From an uncultured Phycisphaerales bacterium (GTDB lineage: Bacteria; Planctomycetota; Phycisphaerae; Phycisphaerales; SM1A02): a DNA stretch of 19,856 nt. Both the position numbers and the translations under genes were made by a program. The stretch covers positions 1 to 19,856 of the forward strand of contig CAMPIL010000014.1 of assembly GCA_946886375.1 (NCBI GenBank). Reading direction: 5' to 3'. The notes under the pieces were generated by a model. It saw nothing but the letters and a program-made list of their open reading frames with translations. It did no database searches and was not told where the DNA came from. Below, piece by piece: positions 7,842 through 14,754 of the stretch; position 1 is the stretch's first letter; every line of letters begins with the position of its first letter.

Positions 7842-7875
7842 CGCCGATCACCAAGCATCTGCCTGGTGATCGGCG
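7842..7875 (-). terminator. Strong hairpin terminator of the minus-strand block
   Basis: The arms CGCCGATCACCA (7842-7853) and TGGTGATCGGCG (7864-7875) are perfectly complementary over 12 pairs with a 10-base loop. Read on the minus strand the stem is followed by TTTCTTG, fitting an intrinsic terminator 43 bp beyond the stop codon at 7918. On the plus strand the stem is followed by TAAAAATCG with no U-tract, though the hairpin may still affect E1 beta transcripts. Confidence 0.72.
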
Positions 7876-7917
7876 TAAAAATCGCGGTCCGTGGTTGCCG
7901 TGGCGCGTGCAGTTCGT

Positions 7918-8628
7918 TTACGAATTGCGCCGTCTCCTCCGTCGGCCGCCCAGGCCAAGCAAACTGAAGACCGCAAGAGCGCCTGGCGCCGGCACCAGAT
8001 TCTCCTGCACCCAATCAATCGCCAGATCGTGATCGATCTCGGACATTCCCAGGTTGAAGACAAGGTAGAACGGATTCGATGCGCCGTACTGCGGCGACAC
8101 GCCGGACATGCTCAGCGACAACAAGTAAATTCCGGGCATCGGATCATCAGCCACGCCTTGCAGCGTGAACTCAAAGTGGTCGTGCATATAACCGTTGGCG
8201 TCGGTGGCAAAGTTGAAACCCGCAACCGGTCCGGCGCCGGTTTGAACGCTTGCTGGTCCATAGGCGATATCCATCGTGGAAGTGGTCTGGTCAAACCCGT
8301 CGCCGTTCCATTGCCGCAGTGAGTCGAGAATGGTGAACGTCAGCGTGGTAAGCGAACCGAAGCCCGCGGCATCGGTTTGGAATCCCGGTTCGGTGGCCGA
8401 GAACGGGAACAGGAGATCCTCGCCCAGTTCGGCTCCAAAGACGTAGTGGATGTCGTTCAACGGAGTCCCATCCTCGCTGATCGACCCGGTCACGATTTGG
8501 TTTCCCTGGGCATGCACCCAGATGTCGAAATGTTCCTCCTCGCCAGCGCGGGCCGCAGGAGCGGCGAGAGCGACGGCGACAACCGCGGAAGTTAATATAA
8601 TGCATGACGATTTCATAACATGTGTCAT
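7918..8628 (-). CDS. Secreted PEP-CTERM-type protein, paralogue of the upstream dockerin protein
   Basis: From ATG 8628 (AGGAG six bases upstream) the protein has 236 residues. It opens with a signal peptide (MTHVMKSSCIILTSAVVAVA, cleavage near AARA). The body starts HFDIWVHAQGNQIVTGS and includes PFSATEPGF, WNGDGF, GYMHDHFEF, MPGIYLLSLSM and DHDLAIDWVQENL. It ends in VPAPGALAVFSLLGLGG plus five Arg, a planctomycete form of the PEP-CTERM sorting tail that exosortase or archaeosortase-like enzymes process in other bacteria. The body shares these blocks in the same order with the protein at 8670-9458. The function of the body is unknown. It begins HF and contains an HDHFEF cluster, so metal binding is possible but unproven. 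It is the last gene of a three-gene minus-strand run. Confidence 0.85.
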   Translation of the reverse strand: MTHVMKSSCIILTSAVVAVALAAPAARAGEEEHFDIWVHAQGNQIVTGSISEDGTPLNDIHYVFGAELGEDLLFPFSATEPGFQTDAAGFGSLTTLTFTILDSLRQWNGDGFDQTTSTMDIAYGPASVQTGAGPVAGFNFATDANGYMHDHFEFTLQGVADDPMPGIYLLSLSMSGVSPQYGASNPFYLVFNLGMSEIDHDLAIDWVQENLVPAPGALAVFSLLGLGGRRRRRRNS

Positions 8629-8669
8629 TTCTTTCTCCTGAAACGTAAGTTGAAAAGCCTCCGAAACAT

Positions 8670-9458
8670 CTATTGAGGGCAGGCGCCCCACGAGTTGATG
8701 ACCGACAGCAGATCCTGGACGTTGACCAGCGAATCGCCGCCGACATCGGCCGCGTTGCACGGCGACGATCCCCAGGCGTTGATGACCGCCAGAAGGTCGT
8801 TCACATTCACCGTGTTGTCGCGATTGACATCCGCGGGGCAGTTCACCAGGTGCTGAATCACCCAGTCGATGGCGAGATTCTGATTGGCCGCGGTGTCCTG
8901 GTTGTTGAACACGATCCAGAACGCGGGTGATTTCTGGAAACCGGGCTTGGTGTAATAGAGTTCAAGTTTGAGCAGATAGATTCCTAACTGACGGTTTCCG
9001 TTGCCGTCGGGATTCAGGAACATATTGAAGTGACGGTGCCAACCGCCGTCGGGCTGCACCGCCAGATCGAATCCGGGAACGAAGCATGCGCCGGTCGTTT
9101 GCAACAAGGTGAGAAAACTCATCCTGATGGTTTCGCCGGCAGTGGGTCCGAACTCGGTCCCGTTCCAGAATTGGCACGGCGCGAGCATGTTGAATCCGAT
9201 GCGGAAGTTCGGATCGAAGATGAGTGCCGCGTCAAAGCCGGGACTTGTGGTGAAGTAATCGAACCCGCTGTCGCCAAACGTGGATTGGAACGTTCGAACC
9301 GAAGCGTTGATCGTTTGATCGGGATTGACCTGGCCGGTGACGACCTGATTTCCCGCCAGGCCAACCCAAATGTCGCCGACGTGCAGGGCGTGCGCGTGGG
9401 CAACGTCCCATGCGAGGATCGTGGCGACGGCAAGGATATGGAATGTAGAGAATTTCAT
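8670..9458 (-). CDS. Secreted protein with C-terminal dockerin-type calcium repeats
   Basis: The start ATG 9458 follows AAAGGAG by four bases. The 262-residue product has a signal peptide (about residues 1-24, ending AHAHA). A body starting LHVGDIWVGLAGNQVVTGQ includes TTSPGF, FWNGTEFGP, GGWHRHFNMFL, LGIYLLKLELYY and NLAIDWVIQHLV. From about residue 205 come two planctomycete dockerin-like loops, DVNRDNTVNVNDLLAVINAW and DVGGDSLVNVQDLLSVINSW. Each has Asp/Asn at calcium-ligand spacing, although the second loop has GG in place of one ligand region. The body is a paralogue of the 7918-8628 protein, with the PEP-CTERM tail replaced by the dockerin module. Only 41 bp separate the two genes, so co-transcription is likely. 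The protein is probably exported or surface-bound; the body's role is unknown. Confidence 0.85.
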   Translation of the reverse strand: MKFSTFHILAVATILAWDVAHAHALHVGDIWVGLAGNQVVTGQVNPDQTINASVRTFQSTFGDSGFDYFTTSPGFDAALIFDPNFRIGFNMLAPCQFWNGTEFGPTAGETIRMSFLTLLQTTGACFVPGFDLAVQPDGGWHRHFNMFLNPDGNGNRQLGIYLLKLELYYTKPGFQKSPAFWIVFNNQDTAANQNLAIDWVIQHLVNCPADVNRDNTVNVNDLLAVINAWGSSPCNAADVGGDSLVNVQDLLSVINSWGACPQ

Positions 9459-9490
9459 GCGGCTCCTTTCATTGAACCCGCAACAATTGA

Positions 9491-10273
9491 CTATTGAGTT
9501 TGACGGACCGCAGCGAAGCGTGCGATCTCCGGATCGAACCGATTGAAATAATCAGGATTGCGGTACACCTCCGCGAACGACGCGTTCTCCGAGTGGCCAT
9601 CAAGAAACCCGTAGTTTGAGCGCGCGGTCCACGACTTCGCCTGTCCGCCATGTGCATTGGTTTGCACATGCTTCGCGGCCTGCACGGGTGGCAGGTTGGG
9701 TCCCAGACCGGCGTCCCACCACTCCTCAACGTGAACGTGATCCGAACCGGCAAACTCACCCTCGAATGCCATGATTAAAAAATCAACCGTTGCGGCCGGG
9801 TCGGGAACACGACTCAGCCGATCGGCCGCCTTCGCGGGATCGATTGCTCCGGGCGGCGAATACGAACGTGTCACATAGTTGTTGCGTCCGTAACTGGTGC
9901 GGCGAAATCGATTGGTCGAGCCCGGAACCGGAACACCGCCGCCGGGAACATCTGCCGGCCAATGCGGGCTGATGTCCGCAGGTGATCGCAACAGCAGCGG
10001 AGTGGCGTAGTACTTCTGGAGCGTGTTGACCCATGTCAGCGTTTCGTTGTCGCTTCCGCCATGCCCCAGTCCCACATCGACGAACAGGCCCTTGTTGTCG
10101 GTCATGTACATGAAGTGGGCTTGTTGAATGTTGTGGAGGTTCGACAAGCACGCCACCGTGTTTGCCCGTCGGCGCACCATGCTCAACGCGGGCACGACAA
10201 TGCCGATGAGCAGCGCAATGATCGCCAGTGAAATCAGAAGTTCGATCAGCGTAAAGCCACGGTTGGAGCGCAT
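9491..10273 (-). CDS. Prepilin-type N-terminal cleavage/methylation protein (planctomycete pseudopilin-like)
   Basis: ATG 10273 is preceded by AGGAG eight bases upstream. The N-terminus MRSNRGFTLIELLISLAIIA is a type IV prepilin signal: a short basic leader, cleavage after Gly, Glu at +5, then a hydrophobic helix. The remaining 220 residues contain ACLSNLHNIQQAHFMYMTDNKG, typical of the large planctomycete family related to DUF1559. Near the C-terminus SNYGFLDGHSENASF carries the DGH element of those proteins. Such proteins are very numerous in planctomycetes and are presumed to be pseudopilin-like secreted or surface proteins. Internal HGGQAK and EGEFAGSDHVHVEEWWD stretches are His/acid-rich. 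The gene is 32 bp upstream of the dockerin protein gene, so probably the same transcript. Confidence 0.88.
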   Translation of the reverse strand: MRSNRGFTLIELLISLAIIALLIGIVVPALSMVRRRANTVACLSNLHNIQQAHFMYMTDNKGLFVDVGLGHGGSDNETLTWVNTLQKYYATPLLLRSPADISPHWPADVPGGGVPVPGSTNRFRRTSYGRNNYVTRSYSPPGAIDPAKAADRLSRVPDPAATVDFLIMAFEGEFAGSDHVHVEEWWDAGLGPNLPPVQAAKHVQTNAHGGQAKSWTARSNYGFLDGHSENASFAEVYRNPDYFNRFDPEIARFAAVRQTQ

Positions 10274-10431
10274 CGCTGAACTCCTAGTCGAGATGTGTTT
10301 GGAGGGTCAAGAAACGCCGTAATGTCTTCAAGACTTCCGCAACGCCATATCGTCAGCGCTCATGAAGCGCCGGCGGCTGGCTCTGCGAGTGCGCAGCGCC
10401 CAGCGACTGTGATGGTGAGATGCCGAAAGTC

Positions 10432-10812
10432 TCAGGACGCCGCGATCGGCGGTGCGCGCGGCCCGAGATTGGCCACACGACCGCGCTCGACCAGGCGGGA
10501 CCCCGGCGCCGCCGCCAGGTTCAGGGCCGGCGCAGCGATGAAGAGCGCCGATTCAACCTGCAGCGGAGGCGCTGAATTCAGCGCCAGGATAAAGCACGTT
10601 GCGCAGTCGGACTTGTGATGCGATCGATCCGATGATCCGGGCTTATCCGCCCCAGGCTGATGCTTGCTGGATTGATCGGCTGAAGTCCCGCATCCCGCGG
10701 CACAGGAAAACTCGTCGCTGTGCGCCGTCCGCTTGTGAACAAATTGCGTGAAGCCGGTCGCTTGCGAAACCAGTGCCGCAACGAGCAGGATTCTCCAGAT
10801 GGAGCGCCTCAT
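10432..10812 (-). CDS. Small exported DUF2946-like protein
   Basis: The 126-residue protein starts MRRSIWRILLVAALVSQATG, a signal peptide or membrane anchor. A His/Ser/Cys-rich middle follows (AGCGTSAD...SHHKSDCATCFIL). The C-terminal stretch is Ala/Pro-rich and ends GPRAPPIAAS. A His-rich segment leading into CxxC and a closing R-x-PP are the layout of DUF2946 proteins, small exported proteins often found near copper, zinc or cobalt genes. The assignment is by pattern only. The gene is separated by 158 bp from the prepilin gene downstream; I see no terminator with a U-tract there. It is divergent from E2, with 120 bp between starts. It has no Shine-Dalgarno sequence and may be nearly leaderless. 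Confidence 0.6.
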   Translation of the reverse strand: MRRSIWRILLVAALVSQATGFTQFVHKRTAHSDEFSCAAGCGTSADQSSKHQPGADKPGSSDRSHHKSDCATCFILALNSAPPLQVESALFIAAPALNLAAAPGSRLVERGRVANLGPRAPPIAAS

Positions 10813-10821
10813 GGCATCTTC

Positions 10822-10849
10822 AGAGTACCGGTTCGGCCCTTGGTGTCAA
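10822..10849 (-). promoter_or_regulatory. Candidate promoter for the DUF2946-like gene
   Basis: On the minus strand a perfect -35 TTGACA (10844-10849) is followed after 16 bp by TACTCT (10822-10827), a 3-of-6 match to the -10 consensus. Transcription would start near 10815, only a few bases before ATG 10812, implying a leaderless or nearly leaderless mRNA. Confidence 0.4.
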
Positions 10850-10895
10850 TCTTTATTTCCTGCACTGGATTGCTGGATTCCAAGGCGTTGGTCGA

Positions 10896-10924
10896 TTGGT
10901 GAGCCATTGGTGCTTCGATACAAT
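10896..10924 (+). promoter_or_regulatory. Candidate promoter for the E2 gene
   Basis: TTGGTG (10896-10901), a 17-bp spacer and TACAAT (10919-10924, 5 of 6 to consensus) precede ATG 10933. The predicted start site falls one or two bases before the ATG and there is no Shine-Dalgarno sequence, so E2 may be read from a leaderless mRNA. This would give E2 its own promoter, separate from E1. Confidence 0.4.
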
Positions 10925-10932
10925 GCTGTTCC

Positions 10933-12330
10933 ATGGCAGGCACCAAGCAACCATCCGACAAATCGCACTTCATCCTTCCCGATCTGGGCGAAGGCGTTCA
11001 CGAAGCCGAACTCATCAAGTGGCGCGTCAAGCCCGGCGAGAAGGTGAACGAACACCAAACCCTCGCCGAAATGGAAACCGACAAGGCCCTGGTGGAAGTG
11101 CCTTCGCCCTGGGCAGGTGTGATCAAGGAGTTGAAGGGCAAGGAAGGCGACATCATCAACGTCGGTTCGATACTGGTGACGTATGACGTGGGCGCGGGCG
11201 CGGGTGCAAGCGCCCCCCAAACCAAGTCGGCCAGCCGAGCCGCTTCAGTGGCAGGCGCGAAACCGCAGGCGAGAGCAACGGAACCGAAACTCGAGACTGC
11301 GGCTGAAGGAGACCAGGGCACGGTGGTCGGATCGGTCGGTGGGTCACTGCACGTCCCCGATCGCTTCGCCCGCAAGACCGCTGCCGGTCAAGAGAACGGA
11401 TCCGCAACCCGCGGCAAGGTTTTGGCGACGCCCGCCGTGCGGCGCATCGCGCGCGAGGCCGGCGTGGACATCAACCGGATTTCCGGCACAGGCCGGGGTG
11501 GGCGCGTGACGGCTTCGGATGTGCAGGACTTTGTCGAACAGGCGGGGACGACGGTGCGCGCGAAGGGTTCGTCGTCGCCATCGCCCGCGCGGGCTAAGCC
11601 GCAAGCGGCTGTAGGGGCGACTCCGGTTGCGATTTCATCCGATGGCATCGCCGAGCGAATTCCGTTCCGAGGCGTGCGGCGGAAGATCGCGCAGGCGCTC
11701 ACGCAATCCATTCAAACCGCCGTTCACTTCACGGTGGTCGATGAGGCGGATGTCACCGCGCTGGACAAGAAGCGGCGTGAATACTCAAACGTGTTGGGGC
11801 GGAAGTTGAGTCTGTTGCCGTTTGTGATGACCGCCGTGTGCCGGGCGCTGCGCAAGCATCCGGCGTTGAACGCCAACGTGGATGATCCGAACGAAGAGAT
11901 CATCCGCAAGGCGGTGATCAATCTCGGCTGCGCGGTGGACACCGATCACGGCCTGATGGTGCCGGTGATTCCCAACGCCGATCAGTTGAGCATCGTGCAG
12001 TTGAGCGATGGCGTGACGAGCCTGGCGGAGGCCTGCCGCAGCCGCACCGTGCCGCGCGAGAATCTCATGGGCGGCACGTTCACGATTTCCAACGTGGGGA
12101 GTTATGGCGGGATGTTCGCGACTCCGATCATCAATTATCCGGAAGTGGCGATCCTGGCCGCCGGCCGCGCCAAGGAGAAGGTGCTGGTGCGGAACGGCGC
12201 GTTTTACGCAGGCACTGTGCTGCCGTTGAGTTTGAGTTGCGATCACCGCGTGGTGGATGGGGCGGAAGGCGCGCGGTTCCTGAACACGGTTGTGAAGTTG
12301 CTGGAGTCGCCGGACGCGCTGCTGCAATAG
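10933..12330 (+). CDS. 2-oxo acid dehydrogenase E2 component (lipoyl acyltransferase)
   Basis: This 465-residue protein transfers the acyl group from E1 to CoA. One lipoyl domain occupies about residues 12-85, with the lipoyl-lysine predicted at Lys51 in METDKALVEV. An Ala/Pro-rich linker leads to a peripheral subunit-binding domain at about 161-204 (GKVLATPAVRRIAREAGVD...GTGRGGRVTASDV). A second linker precedes the catalytic domain from about residue 235, which ends with SLSCDHRVVDGAEGARFL. Catalytic residues are His438 and Asp442 of DHRVVDG. The single lipoyl domain fits either branched-chain or Gram-positive-type pyruvate complexes. It is separated from E1 beta by the minus-strand block 7918-10812 and followed after 9 bp by the gene at 12340. 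No E3 is present in the window. Confidence 0.95.
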   Translation: MAGTKQPSDKSHFILPDLGEGVHEAELIKWRVKPGEKVNEHQTLAEMETDKALVEVPSPWAGVIKELKGKEGDIINVGSILVTYDVGAGAGASAPQTKSASRAASVAGAKPQARATEPKLETAAEGDQGTVVGSVGGSLHVPDRFARKTAAGQENGSATRGKVLATPAVRRIAREAGVDINRISGTGRGGRVTASDVQDFVEQAGTTVRAKGSSSPSPARAKPQAAVGATPVAISSDGIAERIPFRGVRRKIAQALTQSIQTAVHFTVVDEADVTALDKKRREYSNVLGRKLSLLPFVMTAVCRALRKHPALNANVDDPNEEIIRKAVINLGCAVDTDHGLMVPVIPNADQLSIVQLSDGVTSLAEACRSRTVPRENLMGGTFTISNVGSYGGMFATPIINYPEVAILAAGRAKEKVLVRNGAFYAGTVLPLSLSCDHRVVDGAEGARFLNTVVKLLESPDALLQ

Positions 12331-12339
12331 AATGCACGC

Positions 12340-12579
12340 ATGGTTCAACGCGTTCCATTCGATCCGACGTTGCCTGAACGGGCCGATATCGAAGCCTTTC
12401 GCCGAATGTCAGATGATGAGAGATTCCTGGCGGGCCCCCGCCTGTTCGATCTGGCGTGTCGAATTGCGCTGGACGGAATCAGGCACGATTATCCAGGCGC
12501 CACGCGCGAGGAGCACGAACATGTGCTGCACGAGCGCGTTGAGTTGATGCGGCGAATGGAGGGTGACGTTGACGAGTGA
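12340..12579 (+). CDS. Small partner protein of the nucleotidyltransferase (antitoxin-like)
   Basis: The 79-residue product has a charged helical character with MSDDERFLAGPRLFDLACRIALDGIRHDYPGA, followed by TREEHEHVLHERVELMRRM. This layout (short helical protein with a DL..R..AL.GIR..(H/Y)PGA.. core) is seen in small proteins encoded just upstream of MNT-like nucleotidyltransferases. The reading frame overlaps the next gene by 11-17 bp, which indicates coupling. It starts 9 bp after the E2 stop with no clear Shine-Dalgarno sequence and could be carried on the E2 transcript. Whether the pair is a toxin-antitoxin module is inference. Confidence 0.7.
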   Translation: MVQRVPFDPTLPERADIEAFRRMSDDERFLAGPRLFDLACRIALDGIRHDYPGATREEHEHVLHERVELMRRMEGDVDE

Positions 12580-13129
12580 CGAAGTGGCCACGCGAGCGTT
12601 GGACGCGATTGTTGCGTCGGGCGTTCGGTTCATGGTGACGGGCTCGTTCGCGCGAAACATGTACGCGCTGCCGCGTTCGACAAAGGACATTGATTTCGTC
12701 GTCGAATCACCGGACTTTGCATTAGGCCAGGTTGCAAAGCTTCTTGGTCCTGATTTTCAGATGGATGACCAGGTCTATTTTGAAACGATCACAGGCACCA
12801 CTCGGTATGTGATTCGGCATCGACATTCGACGTTTGTCGTCGAGTTCTTTCTGCTCAGCGATGATGCGCACGATCACGAGCGTTTTCGTCGCCGAAGACA
12901 CGTTCAGGTTCTTGGCAGAGAGGTCTTCGTCGCCACGCCGGAAGATGTTGTGATCGCCAAATTGCGATGGTCTGATCGCGGCCGCCGCCCCAAGGATCGT
13001 CAAGACGCCATGGATGTGATCGCACTTCAATCCAACCGACTTGACTGGCGCTACATTCGCCACTGGTGTGTCGAACACGGCACGCTGGAATTGCTTGAGC
13101 AGGTGCGGTCGGAACTCAAAATGCAGTAA
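12569..13129 (+). CDS. MNT/AbiEii-like nucleotidyltransferase
   Basis: The protein (186 residues from TTG 12569) has the polymerase-beta-like nucleotidyltransferase motif GSFARNMYALPRSTKDIDFVV, with Asp40 and Asp42 as metal ligands. A third acidic position in FVVEFFLLSDD is Glu rather than the usual Asp. A later TPEDVVIAKLRWSDRGR...KDRQDAMDVIAL segment matches the C-terminal helical part of such proteins. I chose TTG 12569 because GGAGGG (12558-12563) lies at normal distance, whereas GTG 12563 would abut the ribosome-binding site. Relatives are toxins or nucleotidyl-modifying enzymes in two-gene modules. It overlaps the small upstream gene. The target is unknown. Confidence 0.8.
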   Translation: MTSDEVATRALDAIVASGVRFMVTGSFARNMYALPRSTKDIDFVVESPDFALGQVAKLLGPDFQMDDQVYFETITGTTRYVIRHRHSTFVVEFFLLSDDAHDHERFRRRRHVQVLGREVFVATPEDVVIAKLRWSDRGRRPKDRQDAMDVIALQSNRLDWRYIRHWCVEHGTLELLEQVRSELKMQ

Positions 13130-13200
13130 GCCGAGTTGTGGTCGATTCCGCCGAACCCGCCGCCCGCTGTTCCGTACAAGTTGCTCGCGTTTTCAGCCGA

Positions 13201-13213
13201 TTCACCGGGTGAA
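13201..13213. promoter_or_regulatory. Perfect dyad upstream of the UDP-GlcNAc dehydrogenase gene
   Basis: TTCACCGGGTGAA is a perfect 13-bp inverted repeat (six-base arms around a central G) in the 150-bp gap before the dehydrogenase gene. Its size and place would suit an operator, but a chance dyad cannot be excluded. The gap otherwise shows only a possible -10 (TAAGAT near 13248). Confidence 0.25.
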
Positions 13214-13279
13214 AACCACCTCGCCCGCGCTCCCGCACGCGCTCCGATAAGATACGCGGTTTCCACCCAGAGAATCACC

Positions 13280-14698
13280 ATGACCTCCACCACGTCATCG
13301 CCGACGATCAAGACAAAAACCAAACCGCAGCCCAACGGCAAGTCCGCAGCGCTGGCCAAGGGTTCGCCCGCCGCGACGCTGATGCACAAACTCGAATCCA
13401 AGACCGCCACCATTGGCGTGGTCGGCTTGGGATACGTCGGCCTGCCACTGGCCCGCGCCATCTTCGACGCCGGGTACAAAGTCATCGGCTACGACCTGGA
13501 CACCACCAAGATCGAAAAACTCAAGCGGGGCGAGAACTACTACCACCACCTGGGCGACATCGCCTCCAAGCTCGCCAAGTCTGATCGCTTTGAAGCCACC
13601 GACAAATCGCGCCTGCTCGGCGAAGCCGATGTGCTCATCCTGTGCGTGCCAACGCCGCTGGGCATTCACTCCGAACCCGACATGACCTATGTCATTGATT
13701 CCACGCGCATGTGCGCCAGCGTGTTGCGCAAAGGACAACTGGTGGTGCTGGAATCAACCACCTATCCCGGCACCACGCGCAAGGACATGCAGCCGATTCT
13801 TGAAGCCACCGGGCTTGTGTGTGGCGAAGATTTCTTCCTTGCCTATTCACCGGAGCGCGAAGACCCCGGTCGCAAGGACACCACCACCGCGACGATTCCC
13901 AAACTCGTTGGCGGGGTGGATGAAGTCGCCACCGATCTGGCGATGGCGTTTTATCCGCGCGTCATCAAGCAGGTGCATCGCGTGAGTTCCGCCGAGGTGG
14001 CCGAGACCGCGAAACTGCTGGAGAACATTTTCCGTGGCGTGAATATCGCGCTGGTGAACGAGCTGAAAGTCGTGCTCGCGGAGATGGGCATTGACATCTG
14101 GGAAGTGATCGCCGCGGCTTCGACCAAGCCGTTCGGCTTCATGCCGTTCTATCCCGGTCCGGGATTGGGCGGGCACTGCATTCCCATCGATCCGTTCTAC
14201 CTGACGTGGAAAGCCAAGGAAATCGGCAAGCACACGAAGTTCATTGAACTGGCGGGCGAGATCAACAAGCACATGCCCGAGTACGTGATCTCGCGCGTGG
14301 TGGGCGCGCTGAACGACCAGAAGAAATCGCTGAATGGTTCCAAGGTGCTGGTCATCGGCATCGCCTACAAGCCCAATGTGGATGACACGCGCGAATCTCC
14401 CGCCGCGGAAATTATCGAACTGTTGTGGAAGCACGGCTCGGAGGTGACGTACCACGACCCGCACGTGCCGGTGTTCCCCAAGATGCGCGATCACGCGATC
14501 GACCTGAAATCGCTGAAGTTGACGGAGAAGTCGATCAAGGAGCACGATTGCGTGCTGATCGTCACCGATCACGACTCCGTGGATTACGCAGCGCTGGCCA
14601 AGCACGCGAAACTGATCGTGGACAGCCGCAACGCGATGGAGCGGTTCGCCCCCGGAATTGGCGGCGCGAAGGCCAGCGGCAAGATCGTGAAGGCATGA
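13280..14698 (+). CDS. wbpA: UDP-N-acetylglucosamine 6-dehydrogenase (WbpA type)
   Basis: The enzyme oxidises the C6 hydroxyl of a UDP-hexose, probably UDP-GlcNAc, with NAD+ to the uronate used in surface polysaccharides. The Rossmann motif VVGLGYVGLPLA lies near residues 47-58. The substrate-domain motif PGLGGHCIPIDPFYLTWKA places the catalytic Cys at 300. The IPIDPFYLTWKA wording is characteristic of WbpA-like rather than UDP-glucose dehydrogenases. YKPNVDDTRESPA marks the C-terminal UDP-binding domain. I chose ATG 13280 (472 residues); the frame is open from 13136, but that part looks non-coding. The first 34 residues are Ser/Thr/Lys-rich and atypical, so ATG 13382 is an alternative. The Wzm/Wzt-like exporter genes at 18828 fit a polysaccharide role. 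Confidence 0.9.
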   Translation: MTSTTSSPTIKTKTKPQPNGKSAALAKGSPAATLMHKLESKTATIGVVGLGYVGLPLARAIFDAGYKVIGYDLDTTKIEKLKRGENYYHHLGDIASKLAKSDRFEATDKSRLLGEADVLILCVPTPLGIHSEPDMTYVIDSTRMCASVLRKGQLVVLESTTYPGTTRKDMQPILEATGLVCGEDFFLAYSPEREDPGRKDTTTATIPKLVGGVDEVATDLAMAFYPRVIKQVHRVSSAEVAETAKLLENIFRGVNIALVNELKVVLAEMGIDIWEVIAAASTKPFGFMPFYPGPGLGGHCIPIDPFYLTWKAKEIGKHTKFIELAGEINKHMPEYVISRVVGALNDQKKSLNGSKVLVIGIAYKPNVDDTRESPAAEIIELLWKHGSEVTYHDPHVPVFPKMRDHAIDLKSLKLTEKSIKEHDCVLIVTDHDSVDYAALAKHAKLIVDSRNAMERFAPGIGGAKASGKIVKA

Positions 14699-14715
14699 TG
14701 CACGCGACCGGGTGA

Positions 14716-14741
14716 AACGGCGGGCATCAGTGGCCCGCGTT
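14716..14741. terminator. GC-rich hairpin between convergent genes
   Basis: GCGGGC and GCCCGC pair across a seven-base loop, and the stem extends with AAC/GTT past one bulged G. It lies 17 bp after the dehydrogenase stop and 13 bp after the stop of the convergent gene, so it could serve both. There is no U-tract on either side, which weakens the call. Confidence 0.38.
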
Positions 14742-14754
14742 CTCACGTGCGGCG

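Noticed and set aside
10274..10431. GTCTTCAAGAC dyad upstream of the prepilin gene as a Zur-type operator
   Set aside because: It is only 11 bp and does not resemble the AT-rich Zur dyads I know; it is too short to call.
13136..13279. Upstream extension of the UDP-GlcNAc dehydrogenase
   Set aside because: It begins at a TTG, crosses a likely regulatory gap and adds a Pro/Ala-rich stretch not seen in the family.
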